DNA of 64,000 bases from Hexactinellida sp. DTS-2022 (GCA_028753945.1 JAPNXP010000009.1:4836001-4900000), one strand, 5' to 3'. Counted from the stretch's first letter, positions 33,834 to 46,050 are shown. Program-made: numbers and translations. Notes: generated from the sequence alone by a model not told the origin.

Positions 33834-34660
33834 CAGTGGAACCCCGCGTATCGGGGCACCCCTCGCATCGGGGCAGTCGGTTGGGAATTTGTTTTTTTCC
33901 CATTAAAAATAACCCCGCGTATCGGGGCGCCATTCACTTATCGGGGCACTCCACCGAAGATTATTTCTCTTGAGTAACATGATTTTTACTTTTGAGCAGC
34001 TTAGTATTCTTTGTAATGGCCGCTAAGCGTCACCCACTCACGCTAGAGACTCGTGCTGGGTAATCGGGGGAGTTTTTCAAACAAAAAATTCCGTGAATAT
34101 CATAGATTTGTGACTCCTAGTGTAGGTAAAGTATAATGTGAAATTGCAATGTGTAGTACTGCTTAAATATCAGCCTTAAAACTAGGTTTTGACTATATGT
34201 GTATGATTTGTTGTGTAGGTGCTAACATAGGCGTCATTAATGGGGGGGCAGGCCCCCCTAGTTTTTAAAACTGGGGGGGCCGAGTATCCCAGGCCCCCAC
34301 AGTTTATTAACCTCGATGTTTCATAGATTGATTGTTTTTTACAATGAATGCGACTATTCATTCTACAGATTCATTCGCAAGGTGTTACAAAAACAAATTG
34401 TTAATTTATTGTTAATTGTGTAGTGATATTAATAATGAGGTATAGAGATAAACCTTTTTTGGCCCCCCCAGATTTTGAAGGATACCAAAAATATCGACGT
34501 CTATGGGTGCTAACTTAATTGTTTTAACCAAACATATTGGTTAAAACAATTAAGTTAGCACCCATAGACTTTTTCTTAGAACCCCGCCTATCGGGGCACT
34601 CCCTCGTATCGGGGCGCTGAGCGCTTGGACGGAGGTGCCCCGATACGCGGGGTTCCACTG
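33834..34660. mobile_element. Tc1/mariner-like non-autonomous element B, nested in A
   Basis: Inverted ends CAGTGGAACCCCGCGTATCG / CGATACGCGGGGTTCCACTG, flanked by TA (33832-33833, 34661-34662). Repeats of TATCGGGGC follow inside both ends. It contains the hAT-like MITE at 34226-34505. The rest is short, AT-rich DNA without a gene. Confidence 0.92.
34226..34505. mobile_element. hAT-like MITE, CATAGGCGTC family, nested in B
   Basis: Ends CATAGGCGTC / GACGTCTATG, flanked by GGTGCTAA (34218-34225, 34506-34513; perfect 8-bp TSD). It contains GGGGGGGC / GCCCCCCC runs. Directly after it, 34506-34563 is a perfect hairpin (GGTGCTAACTTAATTGTTTT and its complement around AAACATATT). Confidence 0.92.
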
Positions 34661-35049
34661 TATTGCTATTTCGATTACAAATTCGAATTCTGCGCATTCC
34701 AATTAACAAATGTAGAAGCTTTCAATTCAATTCCTTTTGATTAGGTTAAAAAAAAATTTCCTCTGCCACTATGCACCACTTTTCCCAAATTTCCACAATG
34801 GGAGAGATGGGAACAGGTGGCACAAGTTGCCATTTGATGATAATTTTCAACCGAATTAATATGTAATCAATTTGAAAGGATCTACAATGGGTAATTCGAA
34901 TGCGTAGAATACAAATCTGAATTCAAAATAGCAATATGTCAAAAGGTTTTAATACATTGAACAATATAATTAGGCCTACTATAGTACTATTTTCAATGGG
35001 AAATGTTGGGTGGTCGAATACTTTTGTCCGGGTACTGTAGTAGGCTATG

Positions 35050-35394
35050 CTGTTTACTATATGTAAAATACCATTATTAGCTTTTTCCTTATTAGAGATT
35101 CTTAATAAAATATTACACCTTTACCACTAGTTGGGTTATTAAGACTTCAAAAAAACACTTGTTTCGAATATCTATTGTTCACCAAATATTTAAACGCCTT
35201 AATTTTTTCCATCTAATAAATGTATTTACTAGCCTTAATTTTTTTTATGGCAGCCAATGAATAATTTTACTCGCCTTAATTTTTATATTTAGCTTTTTTC
35301 ATTTATCATACTCGCCGTAATATTTTTTCTTAAAATTAAAAAAAAACAAGGCTTATGGCGTGTAAAAAATTAAGGCGTGTAATAACCTGGAAGT
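35050..35394. other. P4 right flank with CGCCTTAA repeats
   Basis: No gene. CTCGCCTTAATTTT-type units at 35190-35310 and a TTAAGGCGTG end near 35370 mirror the repeat at 29260-29500 on the other side of P4. Confidence 0.45.
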
Positions 35395-38300
35395 CTCTAT
35401 AAGTTAAAGACAAAGAGATGAATTATGTCAGTGTATCCACTGTGCAGAATACTCACGCAGAAGTAAATATAATCACATAATCTGTTGTTGTTATGGAATG
35501 TAAATCTTAGTTTTCAATTATTAAATAGAAGCCTACTCGATTTCACAAGTGGAATCAATATAATTCTCGCAAGTTGAAACAATAGTGTAAGATTTAACAA
35601 GTTTAATCAATAGTGTAAGATTTAACAAGTTTAATCAATATATTTATAACTAGTTGAAACAATGGAATTAGATTTAACAGTTTTACTGAAACTGAAGTGT
35701 GAGTAAACAAAGAAATTTAAACCCCGATTTGTGGCATAAAACAACACACAGATGAATATTTTTGATTTTCCAAAAGGTGTAGAATTAAATTAGCTATCCA
35801 AATATTAAAATTTTTCAAGTTCACAAGGTATCATTTCATGTAATAGTCATAATTATTTTAAATAGGCGTTAAAATTATTTGATCAAAAATTGTAACCCCA
35901 GGTGCAAATTATACGGTCACTCAGAACCTACATGCCAAGTTTCAGGCCATCAACTATAAAGCTCAGGCCAGGGTACCGTCTACGGAGAAAAAAAAATCCA
36001 AAAATGCAGCCTGTGCCGACGTGTGTTCCTTTGGTGGTACTATATCTTAATTGAGGTTTATTAATAGTGCCTCCAAAGGAACATGCTGTCGGTACAGGCT
36101 GCAATTTTGGATTTTTTTCGCCAAGTCATCATCACTATTAAGGTGTTAAATTATTTCAGAAAGGTGTTTCAGAAGGCTACGACCCTTAGAGTGGTGGAAG
36201 TTTCCATTTTGCTCACTTCATTTGAGAGATATTCAAGTTTCAGTAGAATAAAATATGTGCTGAGTCAGCATTTTTTAGGTGCGTGTTGGGTATTCACCCA
36301 ACTCCAACCAACCCATGCGAATTATTTAATTCACAAAATTGTTAAAATACATTTTTTTGACGATGTCATGATCACCTCAAGGTGTCAAGACCCACTTGTA
36401 TAGGTGGTACCTGGCATAAGGACCAATTGAGTCATCAACGCCTCAAGGTCATCAACGCCTCAAGGTTTCAAGCAGGGGCGGCGCGGCCATACAACATATC
36501 GGGTGTTGACCGAAATTTTAGGGCGGCGCCACCCAATAGTCGCCATAATACAGCTTAGGGCGCGCCCAACCCGGTGGACTCAGGGGGCGCCTCTAACCCG
36601 GTGGACTCTGGGTAGGTTTCCAACCCTCCCGGAATAAGACAGATTTTCCCGGACAACAGCAAATACAATCCGGGAGATTTGATACTCTAGAAATGTTATC
36701 ATTATATTGTTGATGTCAAAATTCAGGGATTTAGAACTGAGGTCGATTCTTATTGTGTGGGTTGTTTGGTACATAAACTAATCACGTGCCTACTTTACCT
36801 ATAACACGTTTGACAGTTCATTTATTTGATATATGTACCTGCTAATACCGTAATGCTCTGAATACGCGCTTATTTGGAATACATGCCGAGGGATAGTGTA
36901 TAATCATCCTTTGGAAAACAACTGAGTCGAGTTGGTAACCCTAACCTGGGGGCACCCTGACCCGGTGGACTAAGGGGCGCCGCGCCGCCCCTGGTTTCAA
37001 GAACCATTTGTTAATTGGTCCGAGTCACAAGGAACGGTAGATAAATATGAAGTTTGTTTCTATAATAAACCATCTTTTTGTTTAATTCCATTCATTCATT
37101 ATGTATTGATAATAAATTGTATTATTAGTTATTTATTTTAGCAATGTTATCCACGGTGAGTGAGTGAAGTCAACAAATTCCTTATATTATTATATTTTAT
37201 TTAATCCATTGTATAGTAATACTACAATTAAATAGAAGACAGCTGGAATTTAGAAGTTGAATCAATTTAATTATCGCAAGTTGAAACAATAGTGAAAGAT
37301 TTAACAAGTTAAATCAATATAATTATTACAAGTTGAAACAATGGAATTAGATATACCGTAATTATTCGAATAGTAGCCTAGGCGATTATTGTTTTTTAGG
37401 CCATTTTCTGACCAATAATTTTTGTGACTTTTCGAGAATATCACATGTTGATACAATTTATTTAGTATAGTCGGTTGATAATCGTATTGCGACTAATATT
37501 AGATAAATAAATTTTCTCAGGGTACCGGTGATAAATTTGTATTTGCTAATTTGGGGGGGGGCTATTATTGGAGGTAGGCGATCATTCGAATAGGGGCTAC
37601 TATTAGAGTATATACGGTAACAGTTTTATTGAAATTTAAGTGAGAGTAAACAAAGAAATTTCAACCCCCATTTATGGTAGAAATTAAACCCTTTATTGAA
37701 AGTTTTCTTCTCCCATCAGACGCAGAATTTTATGGTGAATCTAAATAAAATTTGGGGGTTTAGTAAAACATTTTTTGAGTTATGGACCAGACAAATTTTG
37801 AAAGGTGTTGAAAATGTATCAAAAATTTCTTAATCAAAAATCGTAACCCCAGGTGCAAATTAGACGGTACCATCGCACCTACATGCCAAGTTTTAGCCCT
37901 CAATGTATACAAGTGTGGCCAGGGCACCTGCTACAGAGAAATATAAATAATAAAAATCCAAAATTGCAGCCTGTGCCGTCGTCGCATGTTCCTCTGGTGG
38001 CACTATATTTTGTTGGTTGTTCATTGATAGTGCCTCCAAAGGAACATGCTGTCGGCACAGGGTGCAATTTTGGATTTTTTTCCGCCAAGTCATCAACGCC
38101 CAGGGTGTCAAGAACCATTTGTTAATTTTTTCGACTTTCGAGTCACAAAGAAAGGTAGATTAATTTGAAGTTTGTTTCTATAATAAACCATCTTGAGTCT
38201 AATGCCATTCATTTATTATGTATTGATAATAAATTATATTATTAGTTATTTATTTTAGCAATGTTATCCACGGTGAGTGAGTGAAGTCAACAAATTTCAT

Positions 38301-40860
38301 ATTATTTTATTTTATTTAATCCATTGTATAGTAATTAGTAATACTACAATTAAATAGAAGCCAGCTGAAATTTATAAGTTGAATCAATATATTTATCACA
38401 AGTTGAAACACTAGAGTAGGATTTAACAAGTTAACTCAATATAATTATTACAAGTTGAAAAATAGAATTAGATTTAAGACTTTTACTGAAATTGAAGTGT
38501 GAGTAAACAAAGAAATTTCAACCCCCATTTTGGTAGAAATTAAACCCTTTATTGAAAGTTTTATTCTCCCATCAGACGCAGAATTTTATGGTGAATCTAA
38601 ATGTGAAATAAAATTTGGGGGTTTAGTAAAACATTTTTTGAGTTATGGACCAGACAAATTTTGAAAGGTGTTAAAAATGTGTCCAAAATGTGTTAATCAA
38701 AAATCGTAACCCCAGGTGCAAATTAGACGGTCCATACGCACCTACATGCCAAGTTTCAGCTCTTTATCTATAGAGGTGTGGGCAGGGCACCGTCTACGGA
38801 GAAATAATAATAATAATAATAAAAATCCAAAATTGCAGCCTGTGCAGACGCATGTTCCTTTGGTGGCACTATATTTTGTTGGTGGTTTATTGATAGTGCC
38901 TCCAATGGAACAAGCTGTCGGCACAGGCTGCAATTTTGGATTTTTTTGCAAGGTCATCATCACTATAAAGGTGTTAAATTATTTCAGAAAGGTGTTTCAG
39001 AAGACCACGACCCTTAGAGTGGTGGAAGTTTCCATTTAGCTCACTTCATTTGAGAGATATTTAAGTTTCAGTAGAATATAATATGTGATGAGTCAGCATT
39101 TTTTAGGTGCGTTATTCACCCAACTCCAACCAACCCATGCGAATTATTTAATTCACATAATTGTAAAAATATATTTTTTTGACGATGTCATGATCACCTC
39201 AAGGTTTCAAGACCCACTTGTATAGGTGGTACCTGGCATAAGGACCAGTTGATAAATTGAAAGTTTGTTTCTATCTTGTATCATCTCTGAGATTAATGAA
39301 ATTTAGCTAATTAGTATAAAAATTTATTTAATGTATTAATTATTTAACACCATTATTATATACAGCAAAATACATTAAGTTCAATTATTTGCAATTAATA
39401 ATAATTTAAATTGAATTTCACTATAATATTTGAATTCTGCACACTCGATAACCCCAATAATCTAATTGGAACCGTCTCTATAAGTTAAACACAGAGCGAA
39501 TTAACTAGAATTAAATATGTCATGTATCCAGTGTGCAAGAATATTCTAAGCAGAAATAAATATAATCACATATCTGTCGTTGTTATGGAATGTAAAATCT
39601 AAGTTTTCAATTGGAAAATAGAAGCCTACTCGATCGCACAAGTTGAATCAATATAATTATTACAAGTTGAAACAATAGAATTAGATTTAACAGTTTTATT
39701 GAAATTGAAGTGTGAGTAAACAAAGGAAATTTGCAACTCAATTGTGGCACAATCTAAGCCCAATTTGAAAATTCGTGCACTGTGAAAAGGTGTAGAATTT
39801 AATTCTCTATCCGTACATGTAAATTTTATCAAGCTCAATTTTATTTCTTTCATGTTATGAGCCATAATTAGTTTAAATTGGTGTTGAAATCATTTGATAA
39901 AAAATCGTAACCCCAGGTGGGAAATTAGACGGTCACTCCGCAACTAAATGCCAAGTTTCAGCCCTGAATGTATACATGTGTGGCCAGGGCACCTGCTACG
40001 GAGAAAAAAAAAATCCAAAATGGCAGCTGCGCCGACGCATGATCCTTTGGTGGCACTATATTTTGTTGGTGGTTTATTGATAGTGCCTCCAAAGGAACAT
40101 GCTGTCGGCGCAGGCTGCAATTTTGGATATTTTTCTCCAAGTCATCAACGCCAAGGTGACAAGAACAATTTGTTAATTAGTCCGAGTCAAAAGGAACGGT
40201 AGATAAATTTGAAGTTTGTTTCTATCATAAACCATCTTGAGTTTACTGCAATTCATTCATTATGTATTGATAATAAATTATAATTATATTATTAGTTATT
40301 TATTTTAGCAATGTTATCCACGGTGATTTGAGTAAAGTCAATAAATTCCTTATATTATTTGATTTTATTTAATCCATTGTAGTATAGTAATACTACAATT
40401 AAATAGAAGCCAGCTGGAATTTATAAGTGGAATCAATATAATTATCGCGAGTTGAATCAATAGAGTAAGATTTAACAAGTGAAATCAATATAATTGCTAC
40501 AAGTTGAAACAATAGAATTAGATTTATCAGTTTACTGAAATTGAAGTGTGAGTAAACAAAGGAAATTTGCAACTCAATTGTGGCACAATCTAAGCCCAAT
40601 TTGAAAATTCGTGCACTGTGAAAAGGTGTAGAATATAATTCTCTATCCAAATATGTAAATTATATGAAGCTCACTATATATTATTTAATGTTATGAAGTA
40701 TAATTTAATAGATTAAATAGGTGTTAAAATTTTTGGATCAAAAATCGCTACCCCAGGTGCAAATTAGACGGTAACTCCGCACCTACATGCCAAGTTTTAG
40801 CCGTCAATGTATACAGGTGTGGCCAGGGCACCTGCTACGGAGAAATATAAATAATAATAA
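35395..40860. repeat. Cluster of five copies of hairpin-bearing repeat R
   Basis: Direct, imperfect copies at about 35395-37200 (split by a hAT-like element), 37200-38330, 38330-39480, 39480-40380 and 40380-40860 (truncated). Each unit has a block of AAGTTGAAACAATAG / ATTTAACAAGTT repeats, then TGAGTAAACAAAG, then ACCCCAGGTGCAAATTAGAC and CATGCCAAGTTT. Most then carry a foldback with about 45-50-bp arms reading TTGCAGCCTGTGCCGACG and its complement, at about 35996-36113, 37954-38080, 38822-38942 and 40009-40128. Copies 1 and 3 then have TTTCAGAAAGGTGTTTCAGA and GACCCTTAGAGTGG. No real ORF exists; short frames follow the foldback. Other copies: 29023-29240, 47741-47833, 55140-56660, 57766-58510. 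Confidence 0.85.
36473..36993. mobile_element. hAT-like element, CAGGGGCGGCGCGGC ends, 521 bp
   Basis: Perfect 15-bp inverted ends CAGGGGCGGCGCGGC / GCCGCGCCGCCCCTG and a perfect 8-bp TSD GTTTCAAG (36465-36472, 36994-37001). The R-repeat sequence rejoins across it. AACCCGGTGGACT is repeated three times inside. No transposase frame. Confidence 0.93.
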
Positions 40861-41296
40861 AGGCAGTGATTTCAATACTGGGCCACTATACTATAGTATA
40901 GTCGGCACAGTAAAAATAATAATAAAGGCACTAAGACCAATACTGGGCCACTATACTATAGTATAGTCGGCACAGTAATTAAAGGCAGTAAGATTATAAC
41001 TGGGCCACTATACTATAGTATAGTCGGCACAGTAAAAATAATAATAATAAAGGCAGTGATTCCAATACTGGGCCACTATACTATAGTATAGTCGGCACAG
41101 TAATAATAATAATAAAGGCAGTGATTCCAATACTGGGCCACTATACTATAGTATAGTCGGCACAGTAATAATATCGATAATGAAGGCAGTGATTTCAATA
41201 CTGGGCCACTATACTATAGTATAGTCGGCACAGTAAAAATAAAGGCAGTAAGATCAATACTGGGCCACTATACTATAGTATAGTCGGCACAGTAAT
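40861..41296. repeat. Seven tandem palindromic units between R and P5
   Basis: Seven units of about 53 conserved bases, spaced by short variable A/T runs, mostly (AAT)n. Each carries AAAGGCAGT, TACTGGGCCA, the perfect 16-bp palindrome CTATACTATAGTATAG, then TCGGCACAGTAA. The array begins exactly where R copy 5 reaches its own AATAATAA run and ends where the 3' end of P5 is missing. It replaces the R hairpin on one side and roughly 100 bp of P5 on the other. Confidence 0.9.
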
Positions 41297-41739
41297 ATTC
41301 TTATGGGGAGTGAACATAAAAGCACCTAAGTGCCTCTCAAGTCAAATATTTGCCAACCCAGTACATCCTGTGAAGAATAAACCCATACATTTATTTGGAA
41401 TTAATATATTTTAATGATAATAAGTCAACCTACATACAAAATATAAACATTTAAACTACTGTAATACACAACACATATACGAAACACAACATGTCTTGGA
41501 ACTCCTCTTTCTATCTCAAATTCACATCACTTGACAATTAAGTATACCTGATAGCGCGAAATCTAAGATACAAATATAAAGAAATTAAATGCTAACACAT
41601 TACATATTATGTAATGGTAAACAATAATTAATGAGAATTTTTTGAATTTAGGTTTATCGATACCTATTTGAAGAACAGAGGAGTTGTAGTATTTAATTTT
41701 AGTGGCAAGAAAACATTTAGCAGCAGTAAAGATTAACTT

Positions 41740-44651
41740 GCTCAAAATACTCTAACTGTACACATCGAAATTAATACAATTTGATTTCCAGATAGCAATA
41801 TCATCATCATTTTCCATGTACATCAACATGAGTTCTACTAATAACCTTCTAGAGCAGGGTTTTTTTTAAGGCCGATGTTGGTGTAAAATTTGCACAAAGA
41901 TTTTTTGGAGTTACACAACGATTCGGGTTGGCAGTGGTCTCTGTAATGTAGAATTACACCACGATTAAGGGTCGGCCGCGGCCGATCCAGTGTTGAGTTG
42001 CACCAAGGTCTCAACCTTAAAAAAAACCCTGTTCAAGAGGGACCGTCTACAAGCAAAGTCAACAGCTGATTATTATTTTCTATTGGTATCATTATCTTCC
42101 ATAAAGTTAGAACTGAAGTAAGAACAGGCTCAGACGGATACTTAAGTCCGCCACGATCTGTTAATTGTAAGAGCTTAAACTCAGTATGTGATTCAACATC
42201 AAAACAAATTCTTTATCATAAGTAAAAGTATCAGTGCACACATGGCATTCCGGAGATCTTTTTAAGACTTTATGGACCGCATAACCTGCGATAAAAGCTA
42301 ACGACTGAAGGATTTGTTGAGAGCATTCAATGGATGATAGATCGCCAATTTCATCAAGAAAAGGCATTACAGCTATTCCATCATCACTAAAAGTATCAGA
42401 GGGGGTAGAAAAAGACTTTACAAATGTCTGAATCGTTTGGAAAGCGTCTTGTTGGTCTGTAAACATGTTTAATATACTATAAAGTTTAATACGACGCTCG
42501 GTTTCAAGAATCTAAAGGTAAGAAATAAGGTAATTCGAACCCGACATCATACGGTAGAGTCCAAAATGGTGTTCCAACGGGTCAGTTTGCAAAAAGGATG
42601 ATAATACGTAAGAAAAGCCACAATTTTCAGTCAGATGGTTAGTTATAAGTGGTAAGGCAGTACAGGCGTGTCTAAAACTAGTATACGTTTGCTTACTCAA
42701 TTTACCCGTTTTGTCAGGTAAATCCTGCCAAGCATCTAGCCAAAATACTATACGTGTCAAAAATTAAAATGGTTCATCGTTTAAGATCAACGGTCTTGAG
42801 AGGCTATCATTTAAACGGGTCCCTTTGAACGGAGTATTGATATTGAATATTTTCCAAAGAGTAAGAAGGATACTTGCGAAACTAGATGTAAGATTACGAT
42901 ACTCCGGACAACGACTTTCATTTTGGATTTCAAGAGCAGATAGTGCAAGTTCGCTAACAACCTTCAAAACCAATTTGACATTTTGCCTTTCTAAACTAGA
43001 TGGAAAACAATCTTTTACAGTCAAGTGAGGGGCTAGTTTTGCTAAACTGTATCGTTCAGAATTGTAGAGAAGGCGTACATCTTGAAAGGAAGCAGAATGG
43101 ACACTGAGGTGGTAGCTGCATTTATCAATGTCAATATGGTCAAAATTTGGAAAACGAAATGTTTTATCAAAAAATTTCTGATTTAACCAATTATTGCGTA
43201 TACTTTTCAGTCTATGGACAAAATCAATTGTAAGGAAGAGAGGTCTATTTTCATCAAAAGGGTGGGGTACTCTAGTTTCCAGCTTTCCACTAAGAGAAAA
43301 CAATTTAAACAAGTTTACATTCAATGGGTAGGGGACCTTTAAACCACAATGCTCAATATCGATTATACAAGATCTGATAGTTGGACAGATTTTTTTAGCT
43401 GAGATAGATGCACATGGTAACAAACGGGTAATACAAGACCATTTCCTATGCAAACTAGACACGATGATCGCGAATACAGTTGTCGTAGGATCCTCAGGGT
43501 TCAAATTTGGTGCAAATATTCCCCCCACTTTATAAGCAATATCAGATTTAACATGGATTTCATCCATTTGAATGATTACATTTTTTTCCTCGGAACTAAA
43601 TCAAGATGTAGCCGGGTGAGATAAGTGCAAAAATCATTTTCAAGACCGAAGGAAGAATACAACTTATCGAATGTATGGACATGTGGGAGAGTAATACATT
43701 CTAAATCCTGAAGATTGATACAACAAACTGGAGAAATGAGATGAGTCTTAATGGACATAGGTTGTGTTATTATATTGTATCTTCGCCTGTTTTTATGAAT
43801 AAATGTGATATCTAATTGACAGAGGAGAAATTGAAGCTTAGCTAAATCTGAAGAATTGTATGTAGGTCCGTCGATGCTCGCTAAATCATCAATAACATCA
43901 TTTATATGTTTTTTGGCAAGAGGAATATGGTATGAATGTGAGCTACAACTAGAATCAGAGACAGATTTTATGGAGATTTCATGCAGTATAGATTCAATTT
44001 GTCGAATATCATTAATTGAATTTACCGAAAGGGGAATACTTTGTCCATGGAACCAGGCGGATACATATAAAAAATTATTTACTTCCAGATATAAATCGAC
44101 AGAAACAGTACTATCAACCATATTGGGTTGAAAGAACCTAGTATTATGATTATCAGGATGCCATACTAACCAATTATCAGGTAATGCAATCAAGAGTAAC
44201 TTAGCTTTTAGATCCTGTAAATTTCTGATGACGTACTTATGTTTCTCCTCACTCTCAGATAGTTAGCTAAGCTGTAGTGTCTGATTCATCAATTCTTCTT
44301 CTTTTGCGTCGTACGACAAGCGGGTCCGTTTGGTTGTTGTGGTTGAAGAATAGTAGGATGGACAACCAGGAAGTAGCAGGGAACTGCGCGTCTCTCAACT
44401 TGGGCTTTGCACGAGGTACTTCAGTGAAAGTTCCGTCTCCATTGGGAACCTTGTGAGAAACATCGACATCTTCTTCTCGAAAATGCTTCACGCAACGTTG
44501 ACTACCTTGAGGTTATCAATATTCTCTTGGTGAAGAGCCCGTATCCAAGCTTGTCTGAGTTCTGGTGGATGTTCAAGCATCCTGAATATAGGAACTCTAT
44601 CATCTGGCTGTAGTTACTTCTGCAATCGGGGGCTGAGCAACTGCTGGGCAT
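41740..44651 (-). pseudogene. P-like THAP transposase of P5, broken
   Basis: ATG at 44651 on the minus strand opens the same THAP protein as P3, with frameshifts already in the THAP region (near 44500 and 44395). Open pieces are at 43576-44193, 42764-43567, 42512-42760 and 42161-42466. Compared with P3, about 18 bp are deleted inside 43345-43360, turning VQMISTDNYPLN into VPYPLN. This removes the second catalytic Asp. Unlike P3, the DEIHVKSDIAYKVGG block is in frame with the following domain, so the P3 G-run shift arose separately. The C-terminus is cut by the hAT-like MITE (41855-42031). Confidence 0.88.
41855..42031. mobile_element. hAT-like MITE, CAGGGTTTTTTTTAAGG ends, 177 bp
   Basis: Inverted ends CAGGGTTTTTTTTAAGG / CCTTAAAAAAAACCCTG, flanked by TTCTAGAG (41847-41854) and TTCAAGAG (42032-42039), an 8-bp TSD with one mismatch. 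P3 has the empty site, so the insertion postdates the P3-P5 split. Confidence 0.9.
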
Positions 44652-44908
44652 AATGTAAACGAATCTAATTGTTAGAAATTAACACGAACAGTAAGTGGAC
44701 AAGAAAATGAGAAAATAAATAAAAAGAGAGGCTAATAATCAATAAAAATTTAAACTTAGTATTTAGTGGGGTAGTTGTAAAAAATGTGGCTCATTATAGA
44801 TAGAAATATGGGTTAAAATATTGTGGTTGGTTATATATTAACCATCTATTAGTGCATCCCTAGTCCATAATTTCAAGGTTACTGTTAGGCATTATATAGG
44901 TAGGCTAT

Positions 44909-45070
44909 GGTCGATCTTATTCTAGTCGTGGCAATGGGTCGATCATATTCCAGTTGTGGAAATGGGTCGATCTTATTCCAGTCATGGCAATGGGTCGATC
45001 TTATTCCGCTCGATCCTATTCCATTAATAAATTCTAGAGGTCGATCATATTCCAGTCGATCCTATTCAGT
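44909..45070. repeat. 28-bp tandem repeat next to the P5 5' end
   Basis: About four units built on GGTCGATCTTATTCCAGTCG followed by TGGCAATG, then degenerate CGATCCTATTCC pieces. It starts at the last base of P5. Confidence 0.75.
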
Positions 45071-46050
45071 CAACCCTTTATCTTCTTGACCTGAAATTTA
45101 TAACAAAAATATTGGAATTCATATACAAGCTGCAGGCCTCTTGCGGGCCAAATATATTTATGCGGGCTTTTTTCGGGCCGAATAATTCAGTCGCGGGCTG
45201 CGGGCCGGGTTACTTAATATTGCGGGCTGAAGTCAGCAATTTCGGCCCGCATGCAACCCTGTATAGGACTCCACGTTGTAGTCTTTTCAATTTATTCAGG
45301 ACAAACACACAAACAATCAAAACCAGGACAATTTTGTTTTTGAATATATAGATACATCCTATATTTTCCCATATTATTGAAATCATTTTCAAATACGATA
45401 TTTTGGGGGAGGGGCATGTAGGAAATCGACTACAATTCAGTACAAAATTTAGGAGAAATTCCTCCTCACAAATTCTAATGTCGGAAGTTAGGACTAAATC
45501 CTATCCTCAAGTTTAAGATTCCCCAATTATGGCTCAAACGAAACCAATTTGAAAATTGGTGCATAGAGAAAAGGTGTAGAATTATATTCTGTATTGAATG
45601 CATATAATTGCAATATTATTTCACTATTTATTCAAATACTTTTGGCCGGTTGGTGTACAAGATATTTGGAAATGCGTTCTGACTGCAACACGAATTACAA
45701 TTATTTACGATGTGAAATAGAATAATATTGAAGTTTGTCAAAAATTATAATGTAAGTTCACTTACAGTACTAAATAAATGGCATAAAGTAATTAAAGGAG
45801 TTAGGTTACAGAGTTATGTGCGATAGGTTTTCCCAAGTATGATCCAAAAATTATAAAATTATAAATAACTGAGGTTTTAATAAGTTTTCAAATACATTGT
45901 CCAAATTGGGTACTTAGAGCAACCTTACTGATATCCAATACAATATATAATAGTTACGATTTTCTATAAAAATATATATTGAGAACAAACCACGGACAGA
46001 ATTTATTACATGTCAAACGACCATAATATAAAATAAATTCCATTCTATAT
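45071..46050. other. Unassigned DNA; GC-rich insert-like patch
   Basis: No gene. 45125-45260 is a GC-rich patch with repeated GCGGGC and an end like a hAT element (CATGCAACCCTG), but I found no TSD. A minus-strand AATAAA lies at 46002-46007, 44 bp past the stop of the gene to the right. Confidence 0.45.

Larger units (their letters stand above)
33730..35037. mobile_element. Tc1/mariner-like non-autonomous element A, inserted in the P4 terminal repeat
   Basis: Long inverted ends, CACTACCCGGACAAAAGTAT on the left and the complement (ATACTTTTGTCCGGGTACTG) on the right. The match continues about 70 bp inward through ACCACCCAACATTT. It is flanked by TA on both sides (33728-33729, 35038-35039). 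It holds a second TA-flanked element (33834-34660). No transposase frame. Confidence 0.92.
29589..35049 (-). mobile_element. P-like THAP element P4 (minus), carrying nested insertions
   Basis: Left end CATAGCCTACTATACATAAG at 29589; right end GTAGGCTATG at 35040-35049; flanking heptamer CTGTTTA at 29582-29588 and 35050-35056. The two ends share about 170 bp of inverted repeat (29589-29757 with 33560-33729 plus 35038-35049), including CGGTCGCCGGCGGGAAACGA. The right terminal repeat is split ten bases from its end by a Tc1/mariner-like element (33730-35037). Removing the insert and one TA restores the inverted repeat exactly. Also nested: a piggyBac-like MITE (32194-32309) and a hAT-like MITE (30070-30434). 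P4 is a separate subfamily from P3/P5, with longer terminal repeats. Confidence 0.9.
41297..44909 (-). mobile_element. P-like THAP element P5 (minus), 3' end missing
   Basis: Near-identical to P3 in the opposite orientation, over most of both elements. The 5' terminal repeat (GGATGC...GTAGGCTATG) ends at 44909. The other end stops at 41297, about 100 bp short of where P3 ends, and is replaced by the palindromic array. A hAT-like MITE lies at 41855-42031. With its 3' terminal repeat lost, P5 is immobile, and no TSD can be checked. Confidence 0.9.

Noticed and set aside
37853-38125. Short ORFs on both strands over the R hairpins (also 38716-39039, 39948-40202, 55222-55570)
   Set aside because: They follow the inverted-repeat arms, occur in several frames, and are not conserved as proteins between R copies.
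40861-41296. Regularly spaced palindromic repeats that look CRISPR-like
   Set aside because: The spacers are short A/T simple sequence, there are no cas genes, and the DNA is eukaryotic.
45125-45262. GC-rich patch with hAT-like end CATGCAACCCTG
   Set aside because: No partner end with a convincing inverted repeat and no 8-bp TSD (ACAAGCTG versus TATAGGAC).
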